DNA from: JACVRN01 sp036389255
Lineage (GTDB): Bacteria > Acidobacteriota > Blastocatellia > Pyrinomonadales > Pyrinomonadaceae
Length of the DNA: 64,000 nucleotides
Assembly: GCA_036389255.1 (NCBI GenBank)
Contig: DASVQI010000006.1
Location: 62,001 to 126,000 of the forward strand
Reading direction: 5' to 3'
Part shown: in pieces, positions 16,537 to 24,484 of the stretch
Layout: the number at the start of each line of letters is the position of its first letter
Position numbering within the stretch: position 1 is the first letter of the stretch
Notes under the pieces: model-generated
Told to the model about the DNA's origin: nothing
Database searches by the model: none
What the model saw: only the letters and a program-made list of their open reading frames with translations
Position numbers and translations under genes: made by a program

Positions 16537-16722
16537 CTACGATTTCTGTCTTGAGTAGACGTAGAACATGAGGCCGATGATGGCCAGGAAGACTATTTCG
16601 AGAAGGATGAAGTAGCCCGTGTCGAAGCGTCCCTGCTCGTCATGGGCTTCTCTATAAACGACGAAGGTGGCGACCGAGAAGGCGGTTGCTAGCCAGATGG
16701 TCTGTCGTTTCCTGTCCCACAT
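16537..16722 (-). CDS. Small membrane protein, unknown
   Basis: This 61-residue protein has two likely membrane helices: TIWLATAFSVATFVVY (about residues 8-23) and YFILLEIVFLAIIGLMFYVY (about 37-56), with a short charged loop between and a basic C terminus. I do not recognise a family. It begins 39 nt after the aminotransferase stop and is probably read from the same transcript. The hydrophobic pattern argues for a real gene, but the ribosome site is weak. Confidence 0.55.
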   Translation of the reverse strand: MWDRKRQTIWLATAFSVATFVVYREAHDEQGRFDTGYFILLEIVFLAIIGLMFYVYSRQKS

Positions 16723-16761
16723 GATGTGCGTCTTCGGACAAATCCGCTACCGACGGCTTCC

Positions 16762-17961
16762 TTAGATTCTTGAGCGAAGTTTGCTCAATCTCTCCGCCGC
16801 TTCATTCAACGTTTCGTCCCGTTTGCAGAAGCAGAAGCGAACCTGCTGCGCGCCTAGCTCGGGTCGGCTGTAGAAGCTTGAGCCGGGGACGCAGGCGACG
16901 CCTATCTCGCGTATCAGATGATGCGTGAATTCTATGTCGGAAGAGAAACCGAAGCCGCTTATGTCCGTCATGATATAATAAGCGCCGTCCGGCCGGAAGG
17001 TTCGGAAGCCCGCCTCTTCCAGCACGGGAATAAGAAGGTCGCGCCTGTGTGTGTAATCCGCCTGAAGCTTTTCGTAGTAGCTCGCGGGAAGAGAAAGAGC
17101 GTATGCGCCTGCGGCTTGAAGCGGGGCCGCCGCGCCGACCGTCAGAAAGTCGTGCACCTTTCTTACTGCGTTCGTGATTTCAGGCGGAGCTATGCAGTAG
17201 CCGACGCGCCAGCCTGTCACCGAATAGGTCTTGGACATGGAGTTGACTATCACGGTGCGCTCGCGCATGCCCTCTAGCTGCGCCACGGAGATGTGCTTTA
17301 TATCAGCGCCTTCGCGCGGATAAAGGATGTGCTCGTAGATTTCGTCCGTGAAGCAGAGCGCGTCGTGCTCTATACAGAGAGAGGCTATGAACTCAAGCTC
17401 TTCGCGCGTGAAAACCTTTCCCGTGGGGTTGTTAGGATTGCAGATGATTATGGCCTTGGTCTTCTCGCTGAAGGCCGCGCGCAACTCGTCCCGGTCGAAA
17501 GTCCAGTCGGGCGCGCGCAAGGGGATGTAGCGCGGCCGTGCGTCCGACAAAATCGCATCCGGGGCGTAGTTCTCATAGAAAGGCTCAAAAATTATGACCT
17601 CATCTCCGGGGTTTACGGTCGCCATCATGGTCGCAATCATGCCTTCCGTGGAGCCGCAGGTGACTGTAATCTCCGTCTCAGGGTTAATCTGCAAGCCCAG
17701 ATACCACTCGGTCTTGCGCGCGATGGCTTCGCGGAAATCCTTCGCGCCCCAAGTGATGGCGTACTGGTTTATGTCGCCTTCTATGGCCTGCATGGCCACG
17801 CGCTTTATCTCGCCGGGCGCGGCAAAGTCAGGAAAGCCCTGCGAGAGGTTCACGGCGTTGTGCTTGAGGGCTTCGCGCGTCATCTCGCGTATGACGGATT
17901 CCGTGAAAAGGCTGGCTTTTTCAGAGACGTGGCGGTGTTTGGCGGGTGCTTGCGTAGTCAT
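16762..17961 (-). CDS. Class I/II PLP-dependent aminotransferase
   Basis: This 399-residue fold-type I enzyme uses pyridoxal phosphate. LSQGFPDFAAPGEIK and QYAITWGAKDFREAIA are typical of the kynurenine/glutamine/methionine aminotransferase branch. NPNNPTGKVFTREEL and the PLP Lys in NSMSKTYSVTGWRVGY follow. The C-terminal substrate-binding Arg lies in QVRFCFCKRDE. Likely substrates are methionine, glutamine or aromatic amino acids (family inference). A TTG codon at 17970 could also start it, but the ATG at 17961 is the better start, since GAAGGA precedes it closely. Its leader is shared with the divergent SGNH gene. Confidence 0.9.
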   Translation of the reverse strand: MTTQAPAKHRHVSEKASLFTESVIREMTREALKHNAVNLSQGFPDFAAPGEIKRVAMQAIEGDINQYAITWGAKDFREAIARKTEWYLGLQINPETEITVTCGSTEGMIATMMATVNPGDEVIIFEPFYENYAPDAILSDARPRYIPLRAPDWTFDRDELRAAFSEKTKAIIICNPNNPTGKVFTREELEFIASLCIEHDALCFTDEIYEHILYPREGADIKHISVAQLEGMRERTVIVNSMSKTYSVTGWRVGYCIAPPEITNAVRKVHDFLTVGAAAPLQAAGAYALSLPASYYEKLQADYTHRRDLLIPVLEEAGFRTFRPDGAYYIMTDISGFGFSSDIEFTHHLIREIGVACVPGSSFYSRPELGAQQVRFCFCKRDETLNEAAERLSKLRSRI

Positions 17962-17999
17962 TTCCTTCAATCTCTAGTGAAAAATTGTAAGTACTGGCT

Positions 18000-18069
18000 T
18001 ATAATGGCCGAAGGGCGATGCTCTCACAGCCTGCGGGCTCGTGGCAACCGCTCAGTCGGGCGGGGCATC
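18000..18069 (+). promoter_or_regulatory. Candidate promoter and structured leader of the SGNH gene
   Basis: TATAAT at 18000-18005 lacks a good -35. About 12 nt later the sequence can fold: GATGC (18017-18021) closes with GCATC (18065-18069), and inside are AGCC/GGCT (18028-18039) and CCGC/GCGG (18048-18063), with GGCAACC between. The three-helix layout resembles a cis-regulatory RNA, but it fits no class I can name. The opposite strand could fold in the same way as the aminotransferase leader. Confidence 0.35.
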
Positions 18070-18178
18070 TCTCTCTCCTGCGGCTTCGGGAATTTTTCCG
18101 CCGGGCCGTACATTTTCCGGGCTCCTCTTAATCTGAAGCTACCCTCGCAAGGTAAAGAGATTCAATAGGGAAGAGTTG

Positions 18179-19423
18179 ATGAAGGCAGGCATTCTGAAGA
18201 AATCAGGGATTTACGCGCTGGGCCTAGTTCTGATGGCTAGCGTTCTACTGATGCCTGCCCATTCTTCGAGCGCGCCTCAGGAGCAGGGCCGGAACCGCCT
18301 GGAGAATCCTGCGGGGCTGGAGAATTTCTTCCGCGCTCTCACGCAGATTAAATCGGGCCGCCGCATAGAGCCCGTGCGCGTCATGCACTACGGCGACTCG
18401 CACACGGCCGCAGATATTCTGACCGCAGAGGTTCGGCGCAATTTTCAGAGAGACTTCGGTGACGGAGGCCCCGGCTACATCTCGGCGCGCAATCCGTTCA
18501 GCACCAAGCGTCGCGGAGTTGAAACCGGCACTACGAGCGGCTGGACAATTGACGGCGTGGGAAGCTCCGGGACGAACGACGGCCTGTACGGTCTTTCGGG
18601 ATTCAGCATCTCGACTACGCGCGCCGGAGAAAGCGCATGGCTCGAAACCATCTGCAACCACTTCGAGGTCTATTATCTGAGACAGCCGGGCGGCGGAACT
18701 ATAGATATTCTGGTTGACGGCGTGAGCGTGCTGGATAGGCCGCTCTCTCTGGACGCAGCCGCGCCTTCGCCCGACTACTTCACCTACGACGCGCCTTCGG
18801 ACAGAAACCACCGCATAGAGATTCGCACCACCCAGCCCGGCAAGACGCGCATCTTCGGCATCGTCACGGAGCACATAGCGCCCGGCGTCTCCTACGACGT
18901 GCTGGGCATCAACGGCGCGCGTGCCAATCGTCTTTTGAGCTGGAACGACACGGCCTTCGTTGACAACCTTGTGCAGCGTAAGCCTGACCTTATCATCATC
19001 GCCTACGGGACGAACGAAGTGACGGACGGCGACTGGAGCGTAGAGTCCTACTCGCGCATGTTCGCCAGCATCCTGCGCCGCTTTAGAAGAGCCGCGCCGC
19101 AGGCTTCCATTCTGGTCTACGGCCCGCCCGACAGGGGCGACGTTGATTTAGCCGGAACCAAGATGCCTGCCATGATTGAGGCGCAGCGACGCGCGGCCTT
19201 CGAGGTCGGCGCTAGCTTCTGGAGCTCCTACGCGGCCATGGGTGGCGCTGGCTCCATGTCCACTTGGGTATCGCAGGGACTTGCTCAGGGCGACCGTGTT
19301 CACCTGAGCCGCGACGGCTACATACGCATGGGGACTATGTTCTACACAGACCTGATTTCGTCCTACAACGAATACCGGACGCGCGCGCCGCGCGGCACCG
19401 GCCAGCCGCGCCGCCGCTCTTAA
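18179..19423 (+). CDS. Secreted SGNH/GDSL-family hydrolase
   Basis: This 414-residue protein has a signal peptide (YALGLVLMASVLLMPAHSSSA). The SGNH blocks are present: block I Ser in MHYGDSHTAADIL (near residue 70), block III Asn in IIAYGTNEVTD, and block V Asp/His in DRVHLSRDGY. Between blocks I and III is a beta-rich insert of about 150 residues (DGLYGLSGFSISTTR). It is a clear paralogue of the SGNH protein at 22364-24121. Such enzymes act as O-acyl esterases or acyltransferases on cell-wall or capsule sugars, often with an MBOAT partner like the one at 20802. ATG with GGGAAGAG ahead is preferred over the adjacent TTG. Confidence 0.88.
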   Translation: MKAGILKKSGIYALGLVLMASVLLMPAHSSSAPQEQGRNRLENPAGLENFFRALTQIKSGRRIEPVRVMHYGDSHTAADILTAEVRRNFQRDFGDGGPGYISARNPFSTKRRGVETGTTSGWTIDGVGSSGTNDGLYGLSGFSISTTRAGESAWLETICNHFEVYYLRQPGGGTIDILVDGVSVLDRPLSLDAAAPSPDYFTYDAPSDRNHRIEIRTTQPGKTRIFGIVTEHIAPGVSYDVLGINGARANRLLSWNDTAFVDNLVQRKPDLIIIAYGTNEVTDGDWSVESYSRMFASILRRFRRAAPQASILVYGPPDRGDVDLAGTKMPAMIEAQRRAAFEVGASFWSSYAAMGGAGSMSTWVSQGLAQGDRVHLSRDGYIRMGTMFYTDLISSYNEYRTRAPRGTGQPRRRS

Positions 19424-19443
19424 AGATATTTGTTAATCGGTCA

Positions 19444-19532
19444 GGCGATGGAGTTCGCCTTTTAACCGCACACCGGGCCGGGGCGCTCTTCTAAGAGCCG
19501 CCCGCGCAAGACGCGAGTGCTGATGACTCCTA
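19444..19532 (+). promoter_or_regulatory. Fluoride riboswitch (crcB motif)
   Basis: The RNA starts with the conserved GGCGATGGAGTTCGCC (19444-19459), in which GGCG pairs with CGCC. Then comes AACCGC (19464-19469), a middle hairpin, and the conserved CTGATGACTCCTA (19520-19532). The loop GGAGT (19450-19454) can pair with ACTCC (19526-19530), the pseudoknot known from fluoride aptamers. It lies just upstream of crcB, a fluoride exporter gene. Known mechanism: fluoride with Mg2+ stabilises the pseudoknot and lets transcription continue. Confidence 0.92.
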
Positions 19533-19586
19533 ATCAAGTGATGCGAAAGCTTTCGCGTGCATCATCTGGTTAGGAGTTTTTCTTTT
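19526..19586 (+). terminator. Riboswitch-controlled terminator before crcB
   Basis: ACTCCTAA (19526-19533) pairs with TTAGGAGT (19570-19577), and an inner stem forms around GCGAAAGCTTTCGC. The stem is followed by TTTTTCTTTT. ACTCC is also the 3' strand of the aptamer pseudoknot, so the two folds exclude each other. Confidence 0.88.
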
Positions 19587-19610
19587 GAGAACAGGTATAA
19601 GGAGAAGGGC

Positions 19611-20129
19611 GTGGAGACTTTGACGAAGTACTTGGCGGTTGCTGCGGGCGGCGCTCTCGGCGCAATGCTCCGGTATTACCTTGGAGGCACGCTGCTGGCG
19701 CGAGCCGGAGCGCCCTTTCCCACGGCCACCTTCGTTATCAATGTCACCGGCTCCTTCTTTGTTGGCTTCTTCCTCACGCTGGCCACGGAGCGCCTGCACA
19801 TCAGCCCGCACTGGCGGCTGGCCGTGGCCGTAGGCTTCGTCGGCGCGTACACGACCTTTTCGACATTCGAGTACGAGACGGTGCGGCTGGTGGAGGACGG
19901 AGATTTCATGCGCGCCCTGCTGAACGTAGCTCTGAGCGTCGTGCTGGGCTTTGCTGCCGTCTGGGCAGGCATCCTCATGGCCAGAAAGGTCGAGCGCGTG
20001 CCGCTCACAAGCCACGCGGCTTACGAGCTTTTTCAGGAGCAGGCAGACCCGGCTGACCCCGCCCAAAGCCACGGCGCGGAAGCGGACATACGAGACGCTT
20101 CCATAAAGTGGCGCGAAAGGCAGGGCTGA
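19611..20129 (+). CDS. crcB: Fluoride exporter CrcB/Fluc
   Basis: The GTG at 19611 is preceded by AAGGAG six nt upstream. The ATG at 19557 lies inside the terminator and is rejected. The protein (172 residues) has four membrane segments with family motifs GGALGAMLRYY, NVTGSFFVGFF and GFVGAYTTFSTFEYE. Fluc proteins form dual-topology dimeric channels that let fluoride leave the cytoplasm. A polar tail of about 40 residues after the last helix is longer than in typical members (about 125 residues). Expression is set by the fluoride riboswitch directly upstream. Confidence 0.94.
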   Translation: METLTKYLAVAAGGALGAMLRYYLGGTLLARAGAPFPTATFVINVTGSFFVGFFLTLATERLHISPHWRLAVAVGFVGAYTTFSTFEYETVRLVEDGDFMRALLNVALSVVLGFAAVWAGILMARKVERVPLTSHAAYELFQEQADPADPAQSHGAEADIRDASIKWRERQG

Positions 20130-20131
20130 CG

Positions 20132-20150
20132 GCGGAGTCGGTGACTCCGC
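20132..20150 (+). terminator. Hairpin after crcB
   Basis: GCGGAGTC (20132-20139) and GACTCCGC (20143-20150) pair perfectly around a 3-nt loop, two nt past the crcB stop. No T-run follows, so it may stabilise the 3' end rather than terminate. Confidence 0.5.
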
Positions 20151-20801
20151 AGCCTCTTCACGCAGCGCCCGGTCATCAGCCTTAAATCTTTAAGCTTTAG
20201 GAGGTTGACGGCGCACGAGGGGCTTCTGTATAGTTCTCGCTTCGGTGCCGCTCTGGTTGCTGTGGAACAGTTTTACGGTCTGCGTCTGCTCTGGCTTCGG
20301 ACGGCATTTGAAGGTGTTTGTTGTGCTCAGGCCCGGTGGTCTTCCTTAGACCGTTCGGGTTTGTATGGAAAGAGCGCTTTCCCGGCTTCCGCTCTCTTCG
20401 AGTGTGAATGAAGCGCTCCGGCTTGAAAATAGAACTTATGTGCGCGCACATTTTCGGCCCGCTCCGGCGCGGGACTCATCGCGCGCACTTCTAACAGGCG
20501 GCCTCGAAAATAAAGTGTTGCCCCAAAAGATCGAACCCTTCGATCTCTCTTCAAGCAGCCACTCGAAGATAGAACAGAGCCGTCATTCAACGTCTATTAC
20601 CAACTGTCAGCTAAAGCGAAGCGCGCATCCGGACTGAGGGATGCCACATCCGGCAGGCGTGACTCTTACGGTTGAGCATTCGGCAGGATGCGCTTAGAAG
20701 ACAAGAGGGGCAAAAGGCTTTTCGCCGTAGAGCGCGAGAATCAACTACGCCTGAGACGGCCCGTGATGCCCGGTTGCTGATTTAATGAAGTAGGTTCCGG
20801 A
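20151..20801. other. 651-bp gene-free region with nested stems
   Basis: The short ORFs here show no family feature. Stems can be drawn: GATCGAA/TTCGATC (20529-20545), and CGCATCC (20624-20630) with GGATGCG (20686-20692) enclosing a smaller GGATG/CATCC pair. The second structure lies about 110 nt upstream of the MBOAT gene, so a structured leader or ncRNA is possible. I cannot assign it to a known RNA class. Confidence 0.4.
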
Positions 20802-22304
20802 ATGTATTTTACAAGCGGCAAGTACATGCTCTTTCTGGCTCTGGTCTTCTTCCTTTACTGGATGGTGGCCGGGCATCGTCGCACGCGCACGCTGCTGCTA
20901 CTGGGCGCAAGCTACTATTTCTACGCGCTCTGGAACTGGAAGTTCCTAGGGCTAATCGTTCTGATTTCGACCGTTGATTTCCTGACGGCGCGTTTCATCA
21001 GCAGAACTGAAAGCCACGCCAAGCGAAAGCTGCTGCTCTGGACAAGCATCCTGACGGACATCGGAGCGCTCTTCACCTTCAAGTATTTCAACTTCTTCAG
21101 CAACTCCACGTCAGGGATAGTCAACACCGTCCAGCCGTGGCTCACCTCCGCCATCACGTCCCTCAGCAGCGCGCTCAACACGCAGCCGCCTGCCGCTCTG
21201 ATAGAGTATCTGAGCGCGGAGACGGAGCCTTTTGTGCTTCATGTGGTGATGCCCTTGGGGCTTTCGTTTATCACCTTCCGCTCGCTCTCCTACGTGATAG
21301 ACGTTTACCGCAAGCAGATGAAGGCGGACGTCTCCTTTCTCGATTACCTGACGTTCGTGGCCTTCTTCCCGACGCTGATAGCCGGGCCGGTCGTGCGCGC
21401 CAAAGAGCTTCTGCCACAGTTCCAAACGCAACCGCGCTTGGTGAGCGAAGAAGGCACGCAGGCCATCTTCCTAATCATGCTCGGGCTGGTGAAGAAGATA
21501 GCGATTGCCGATTATCTTTCAAACAACCTTGTGGGCCGTGTCTTCGACCAGCCGCAGCTATACTCGTCGCTCGAGACTCTTGTGGCCGTTTACGGTTACG
21601 CTTTGCAGATTTACTGCGACTTCTCCGGCTACTCGGACATAGCCATAGGCTCCGCGCTGCTGCTCGGCTATCGGCTGCCGATTAACTTCAACGCGCCGTA
21701 CCGCGCGCAGAACCTGCCGGACTTCTGGAAGCGCTGGCACATCACGCTCTCGAACTGGCTGACCGATTACGTCTACTTCTCAATCGGGGGCCTGCGTAAA
21801 CGGCAATTCAACATGTACCGCAACGTCGTGCTGACGATGCTCATAGGCGGCCTGTGGCACGGCGCTGCGTGGACGTTCGTCATCTGGGGCGGGATGCACG
21901 GGCTTGGGCTGGCGGTCAATCGTTGGTGGGAGAATCGTCGCCGCATCCTCAAGAGAAAGCCAAGACAGGAGTGGTGGATTAAAGCCCTTTGCGTCTTTGC
22001 GACTTTTCACTTCGTCTGCCTGACGTGGGTCTTCTTCCGCGCCTCAAGCGTAGAGCAGGCGTGGGAAGTCCTGAAGCGATTCGGCGCTATGAATTTCGAA
22101 GCGGGCAATCTTCAATGGCCCGTGCTGACGGTGCTGGGCATAGGTTACCTGTCGCACTGGTTCCCGAAGGATGTTCTGGAGAAGGTAAGGCTGGGCTGGA
22201 GTTGGCTGCCCGCGCCCGCGCAGGCCGTGCTGATTCTATCGGTGGGCGTCGGCCTCTATTACCTGTCCAGCGCAGAGGTGCAATTTATTTACGGCAGCTT
22301 CTGA
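20802..22304 (+). CDS. MBOAT-family O-acyltransferase, AlgI-like
   Basis: This 500-residue polytopic membrane protein belongs to the membrane-bound O-acyltransferase family. It begins with the AlgI-type FFLYWMVAG and LLLLGASYYFYALWNWKF segments. The two conserved histidines are His313 in KRWHITLSNWLTDYVYF and the catalytic His353 in GGLWHGAAWTFVIWGG. AlgI, WssH and PatA move acyl (usually acetyl) groups across the membrane to a periplasmic partner that esterifies a sugar. Here the partner candidates are the SGNH protein 59 nt downstream and the earlier SGNH gene at 18179. DltB is the related enzyme for D-Ala, but the N-terminal motifs look more like AlgI. Confidence 0.92.
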   Translation: MYFTSGKYMLFLALVFFLYWMVAGHRRTRTLLLLGASYYFYALWNWKFLGLIVLISTVDFLTARFISRTESHAKRKLLLWTSILTDIGALFTFKYFNFFSNSTSGIVNTVQPWLTSAITSLSSALNTQPPAALIEYLSAETEPFVLHVVMPLGLSFITFRSLSYVIDVYRKQMKADVSFLDYLTFVAFFPTLIAGPVVRAKELLPQFQTQPRLVSEEGTQAIFLIMLGLVKKIAIADYLSNNLVGRVFDQPQLYSSLETLVAVYGYALQIYCDFSGYSDIAIGSALLLGYRLPINFNAPYRAQNLPDFWKRWHITLSNWLTDYVYFSIGGLRKRQFNMYRNVVLTMLIGGLWHGAAWTFVIWGGMHGLGLAVNRWWENRRRILKRKPRQEWWIKALCVFATFHFVCLTWVFFRASSVEQAWEVLKRFGAMNFEAGNLQWPVLTVLGIGYLSHWFPKDVLEKVRLGWSWLPAPAQAVLILSVGVGLYYLSSAEVQFIYGSF

Positions 22305-22363
22305 GGACGGAAAAATTCTCAGGCTGTCTATAGCTTTAGTTGAAAGAGTTAAGAGGTTTTTAG

Positions 22364-24121
22364 ATGAACTGCCAGTCTTGCGGGAAAAAGGTCAGAGAGA
22401 CGGCTCGCTTCTGCGACACGTGCGGCGTGCTTCTTCACACAGCGCACTCCCGCATCGTCATAGACCTGAGCGCAAAAGAAGAGGTAGCCATCCCGGCCCC
22501 TTTCACCCCGTCTTTTCTCTTCCCGCAGGAGGCTGAGAAGAAGCGGCGCTTCCCCTTCATCAACCGGGATAAGCCGGTCAAAGAGCTTGCCCCAACCAAC
22601 GGAAAAAAAGAGAAGGCCGCAGCCGTAAAATCGGCCGCAGCGCCTACGGCGGGTGTCGCCGCCGCACAGCCTGCCGCTAAAGTAAGCGCGAGCGAAGCCG
22701 CTCCGGCTAAGAAGCCTCGCCACGTTCTTTTGACGAAGCCCGCGCAGACGATTCTTTGCGTTCTTATACTGGCCTCGCTGCCGCTCTTTGTTCCGGGCCT
22801 CTCTCGCTTCCGCGAGATGCTGCCGGATTTTCGGGAGATGTACGCGTTCAATAACGGCTCTACAGGCGCGGGCGATAGCGGCATTCCCGGCGGCGCGCCG
22901 ACAAGCTCGGATACTACCTATTCTTCTACGGGCGCGGGCGCTCCCGTCGTCGTCGGCTCCGACAATCCGATTGTTGACCCGGCGAATGCTATGGACAGCT
23001 TCTACGCTTCACTGGCGCGCACGGACGCAAAGCAGGCCGGAGCCGTCACGCGGGTCACTCACTACGGCGATTCGCCCATCACGAATGACGGCATCACGGC
23101 CACTGTTCGAAGGCTGTTGCAGACGCGCTTCGGTGATGCGGGCCACGGCTTCATACTGATGGACAGGCCGTGGGCGTGGTACGGTCATCAGGCCATCACC
23201 TACACTTCGGGCGGCGGCTGGGACAACAATCCAATGTTCGGAGGCCGCCCGACCGACGGCCTGTACGGCCTCGGCGGCGTCTCCTTCAGCGCCTCGGGCG
23301 CTGGCAAGTACGCGCGCTTCGGCCCGGCCGCAGACGGAGAGACGGGCAAGAGTTTCTCGCGCATGGAGGTCTACTACTTGCAGCAGGCAAGCGGCGGACA
23401 GTTCTCCGTCTCCGTCAACGGCGCGAACACGCAGACGGTATCCACCACGGGGACTCCGGGCCGCTCAGGCTTCTTCGAGATAAAGGCACAGCAGGCGGGA
23501 GAGAATACCTTCGAGGTGCGAACTGGCGGCGGCGACGTGAGGCTCTTCGGCGCAGTCCTTGAGAACGAAGGGCCGGGCGTAGTCTATGACAGCCTCGGCG
23601 TCAACGGCGCTTACGCGGGCCTGCTTGCGACGGTGATGAACGAAGAGCATTGGCGAGAGCAGTTGCAGCACCGCAAGCCCGATTTGGTAGTCATCAACTA
23701 CGGCACGAACGAGAGCCAGTACGCCTCCGCAGACCAGATGGAGCGTTACGAAAAAGATTTGCGAGAGGTGATTCGCCGCGCGCGCACTGCGCTCCCGCAA
23801 GCCTCTATTCTTATCCTCTCGCCCATGGACAGGGGCCAGCGCGCAGCCGGAGGAAAGATAATCACCAAGCCTTCCATCCCCATGATAGTCGAGATGCAGC
23901 GACGCGTGGCGCTCGACACGGGCTGCGCCTTCTTTGACACCTTCAAGGCGATGGGCGGCGAAGGCACTATGGCGAAGTGGTACGCGGGCGCGGGCAAGAA
24001 TCATTACGTCGGCGGCGACCTGACGCATCCGACCGCAGAAGGCGCTGAGGTGGTCGGGCGTCTCATCTACGAAGCGCTCAACGACGGCTACGCTAAATAC
24101 AGAGCAAGACAGAAGTCCTGA
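22364..24121 (+). CDS. Membrane-anchored SGNH hydrolase with N-terminal zinc ribbon
   Basis: This 585-residue protein opens with a zinc ribbon, CQSCG ... CDTCG (Cys3, Cys6, Cys20, Cys23). An Ala/Lys-rich linker follows, then one membrane helix (TILCVLILASLPLFVPGL, about 127-145) and a Gly/Ser/Thr-rich linker. The SGNH domain has block I HYGDSPITND, block III VINYGTNESQ, and block V DLTHPTAEG. The insert DGLYGLGGVSFSASG matches the paralogue at 18179-19423. Topology would place the ribbon in the cytoplasm and the hydrolase in the periplasm (inference). Position after the MBOAT gene suggests it finishes acyl transfer to a surface polymer, as AlgX/AlgJ or DltD do. Confidence 0.86.
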   Translation: MNCQSCGKKVRETARFCDTCGVLLHTAHSRIVIDLSAKEEVAIPAPFTPSFLFPQEAEKKRRFPFINRDKPVKELAPTNGKKEKAAAVKSAAAPTAGVAAAQPAAKVSASEAAPAKKPRHVLLTKPAQTILCVLILASLPLFVPGLSRFREMLPDFREMYAFNNGSTGAGDSGIPGGAPTSSDTTYSSTGAGAPVVVGSDNPIVDPANAMDSFYASLARTDAKQAGAVTRVTHYGDSPITNDGITATVRRLLQTRFGDAGHGFILMDRPWAWYGHQAITYTSGGGWDNNPMFGGRPTDGLYGLGGVSFSASGAGKYARFGPAADGETGKSFSRMEVYYLQQASGGQFSVSVNGANTQTVSTTGTPGRSGFFEIKAQQAGENTFEVRTGGGDVRLFGAVLENEGPGVVYDSLGVNGAYAGLLATVMNEEHWREQLQHRKPDLVVINYGTNESQYASADQMERYEKDLREVIRRARTALPQASILILSPMDRGQRAAGGKIITKPSIPMIVEMQRRVALDTGCAFFDTFKAMGGEGTMAKWYAGAGKNHYVGGDLTHPTAEGAEVVGRLIYEALNDGYAKYRARQKS

Positions 24122-24122
24122 A

Positions 24123-24194
24123 AGTCCGGAGAGTCTGTAGAGTCTTGAGAGTCTAGAGAGTCAAAAGCTCTCTTCTCTACAGACTCTCCGGACT
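24123..24194. repeat. Intra-operon hairpin with perfect 20-bp arms
   Basis: The arm at 24123-24142 is the exact complement of 24175-24194. A second inner stem (AGAGAG/CTCTCT) fills the loop. The arms are made of GAGTCT-type words that continue beyond the right arm. It lies between the SGNH and carrier-protein genes, so it may lower readthrough or protect the upstream mRNA. Confidence 0.75.
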
Positions 24195-24231
24195 CTCAAG
24201 ACTCTCCAGACTATTTCTTTAAGGAGCATTT

Positions 24232-24471
24232 ATGGCATTGTCGCAGGGTGTAATTGATTTTCTTAATGAGAGTGCTCGCAGTAACGGGGCCGAGCAGCCG
24301 GGAACGAGCGACGACCTCTTCCAGATGGGCGTGCTCGATAGCTTCGCGCTGGTTGATTTCGTCACGGTGCTTGAGCAGGAGACGGGCATCTCTGTGCCGG
24401 ACGGCGATGTCAATCCCGCGAACTTTCAATCCATAGAGCAGATTGAGCGCTACGTGGAATCAAAGCGCTAA
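24232..24471 (+). CDS. Acyl carrier protein (phosphopantetheine-binding)
   Basis: This 79-residue acidic helical protein has the phosphopantetheine attachment Ser37 in GVLDSFALVDFV, preceded by DDLFQMG. The DSF triplet, rather than DSL, is typical of secondary carriers such as DltC-like or polyketide ACPs and unlike the fatty-acid ACP, which has DSLD. AAGGAG lies five nt before the ATG. It is 14 nt upstream of a KASIII gene and downstream of an MBOAT/SGNH pair. I infer a dedicated carrier that presents an acyl group for transfer to a cell-surface acceptor. The acyl group is unknown. Confidence 0.9.
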   Translation: MALSQGVIDFLNESARSNGAEQPGTSDDLFQMGVLDSFALVDFVTVLEQETGISVPDGDVNPANFQSIEQIERYVESKR

Positions 24472-24484
24472 GGAAGTTTAGGAG

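Noticed and set aside
17293..18168. Plus-strand ORF of 291 codons
   Set aside because: Antisense to the aminotransferase; composition is that of a shadow frame.
20197..20637. Overlapping short ORFs on both strands
   Set aside because: No ribosome site, no recognisable domain, and biased composition.
24123..24215. Tandem GAGTCT words looking like a CRISPR array
   Set aside because: No repeat-spacer pattern; the words form two arms of one hairpin.
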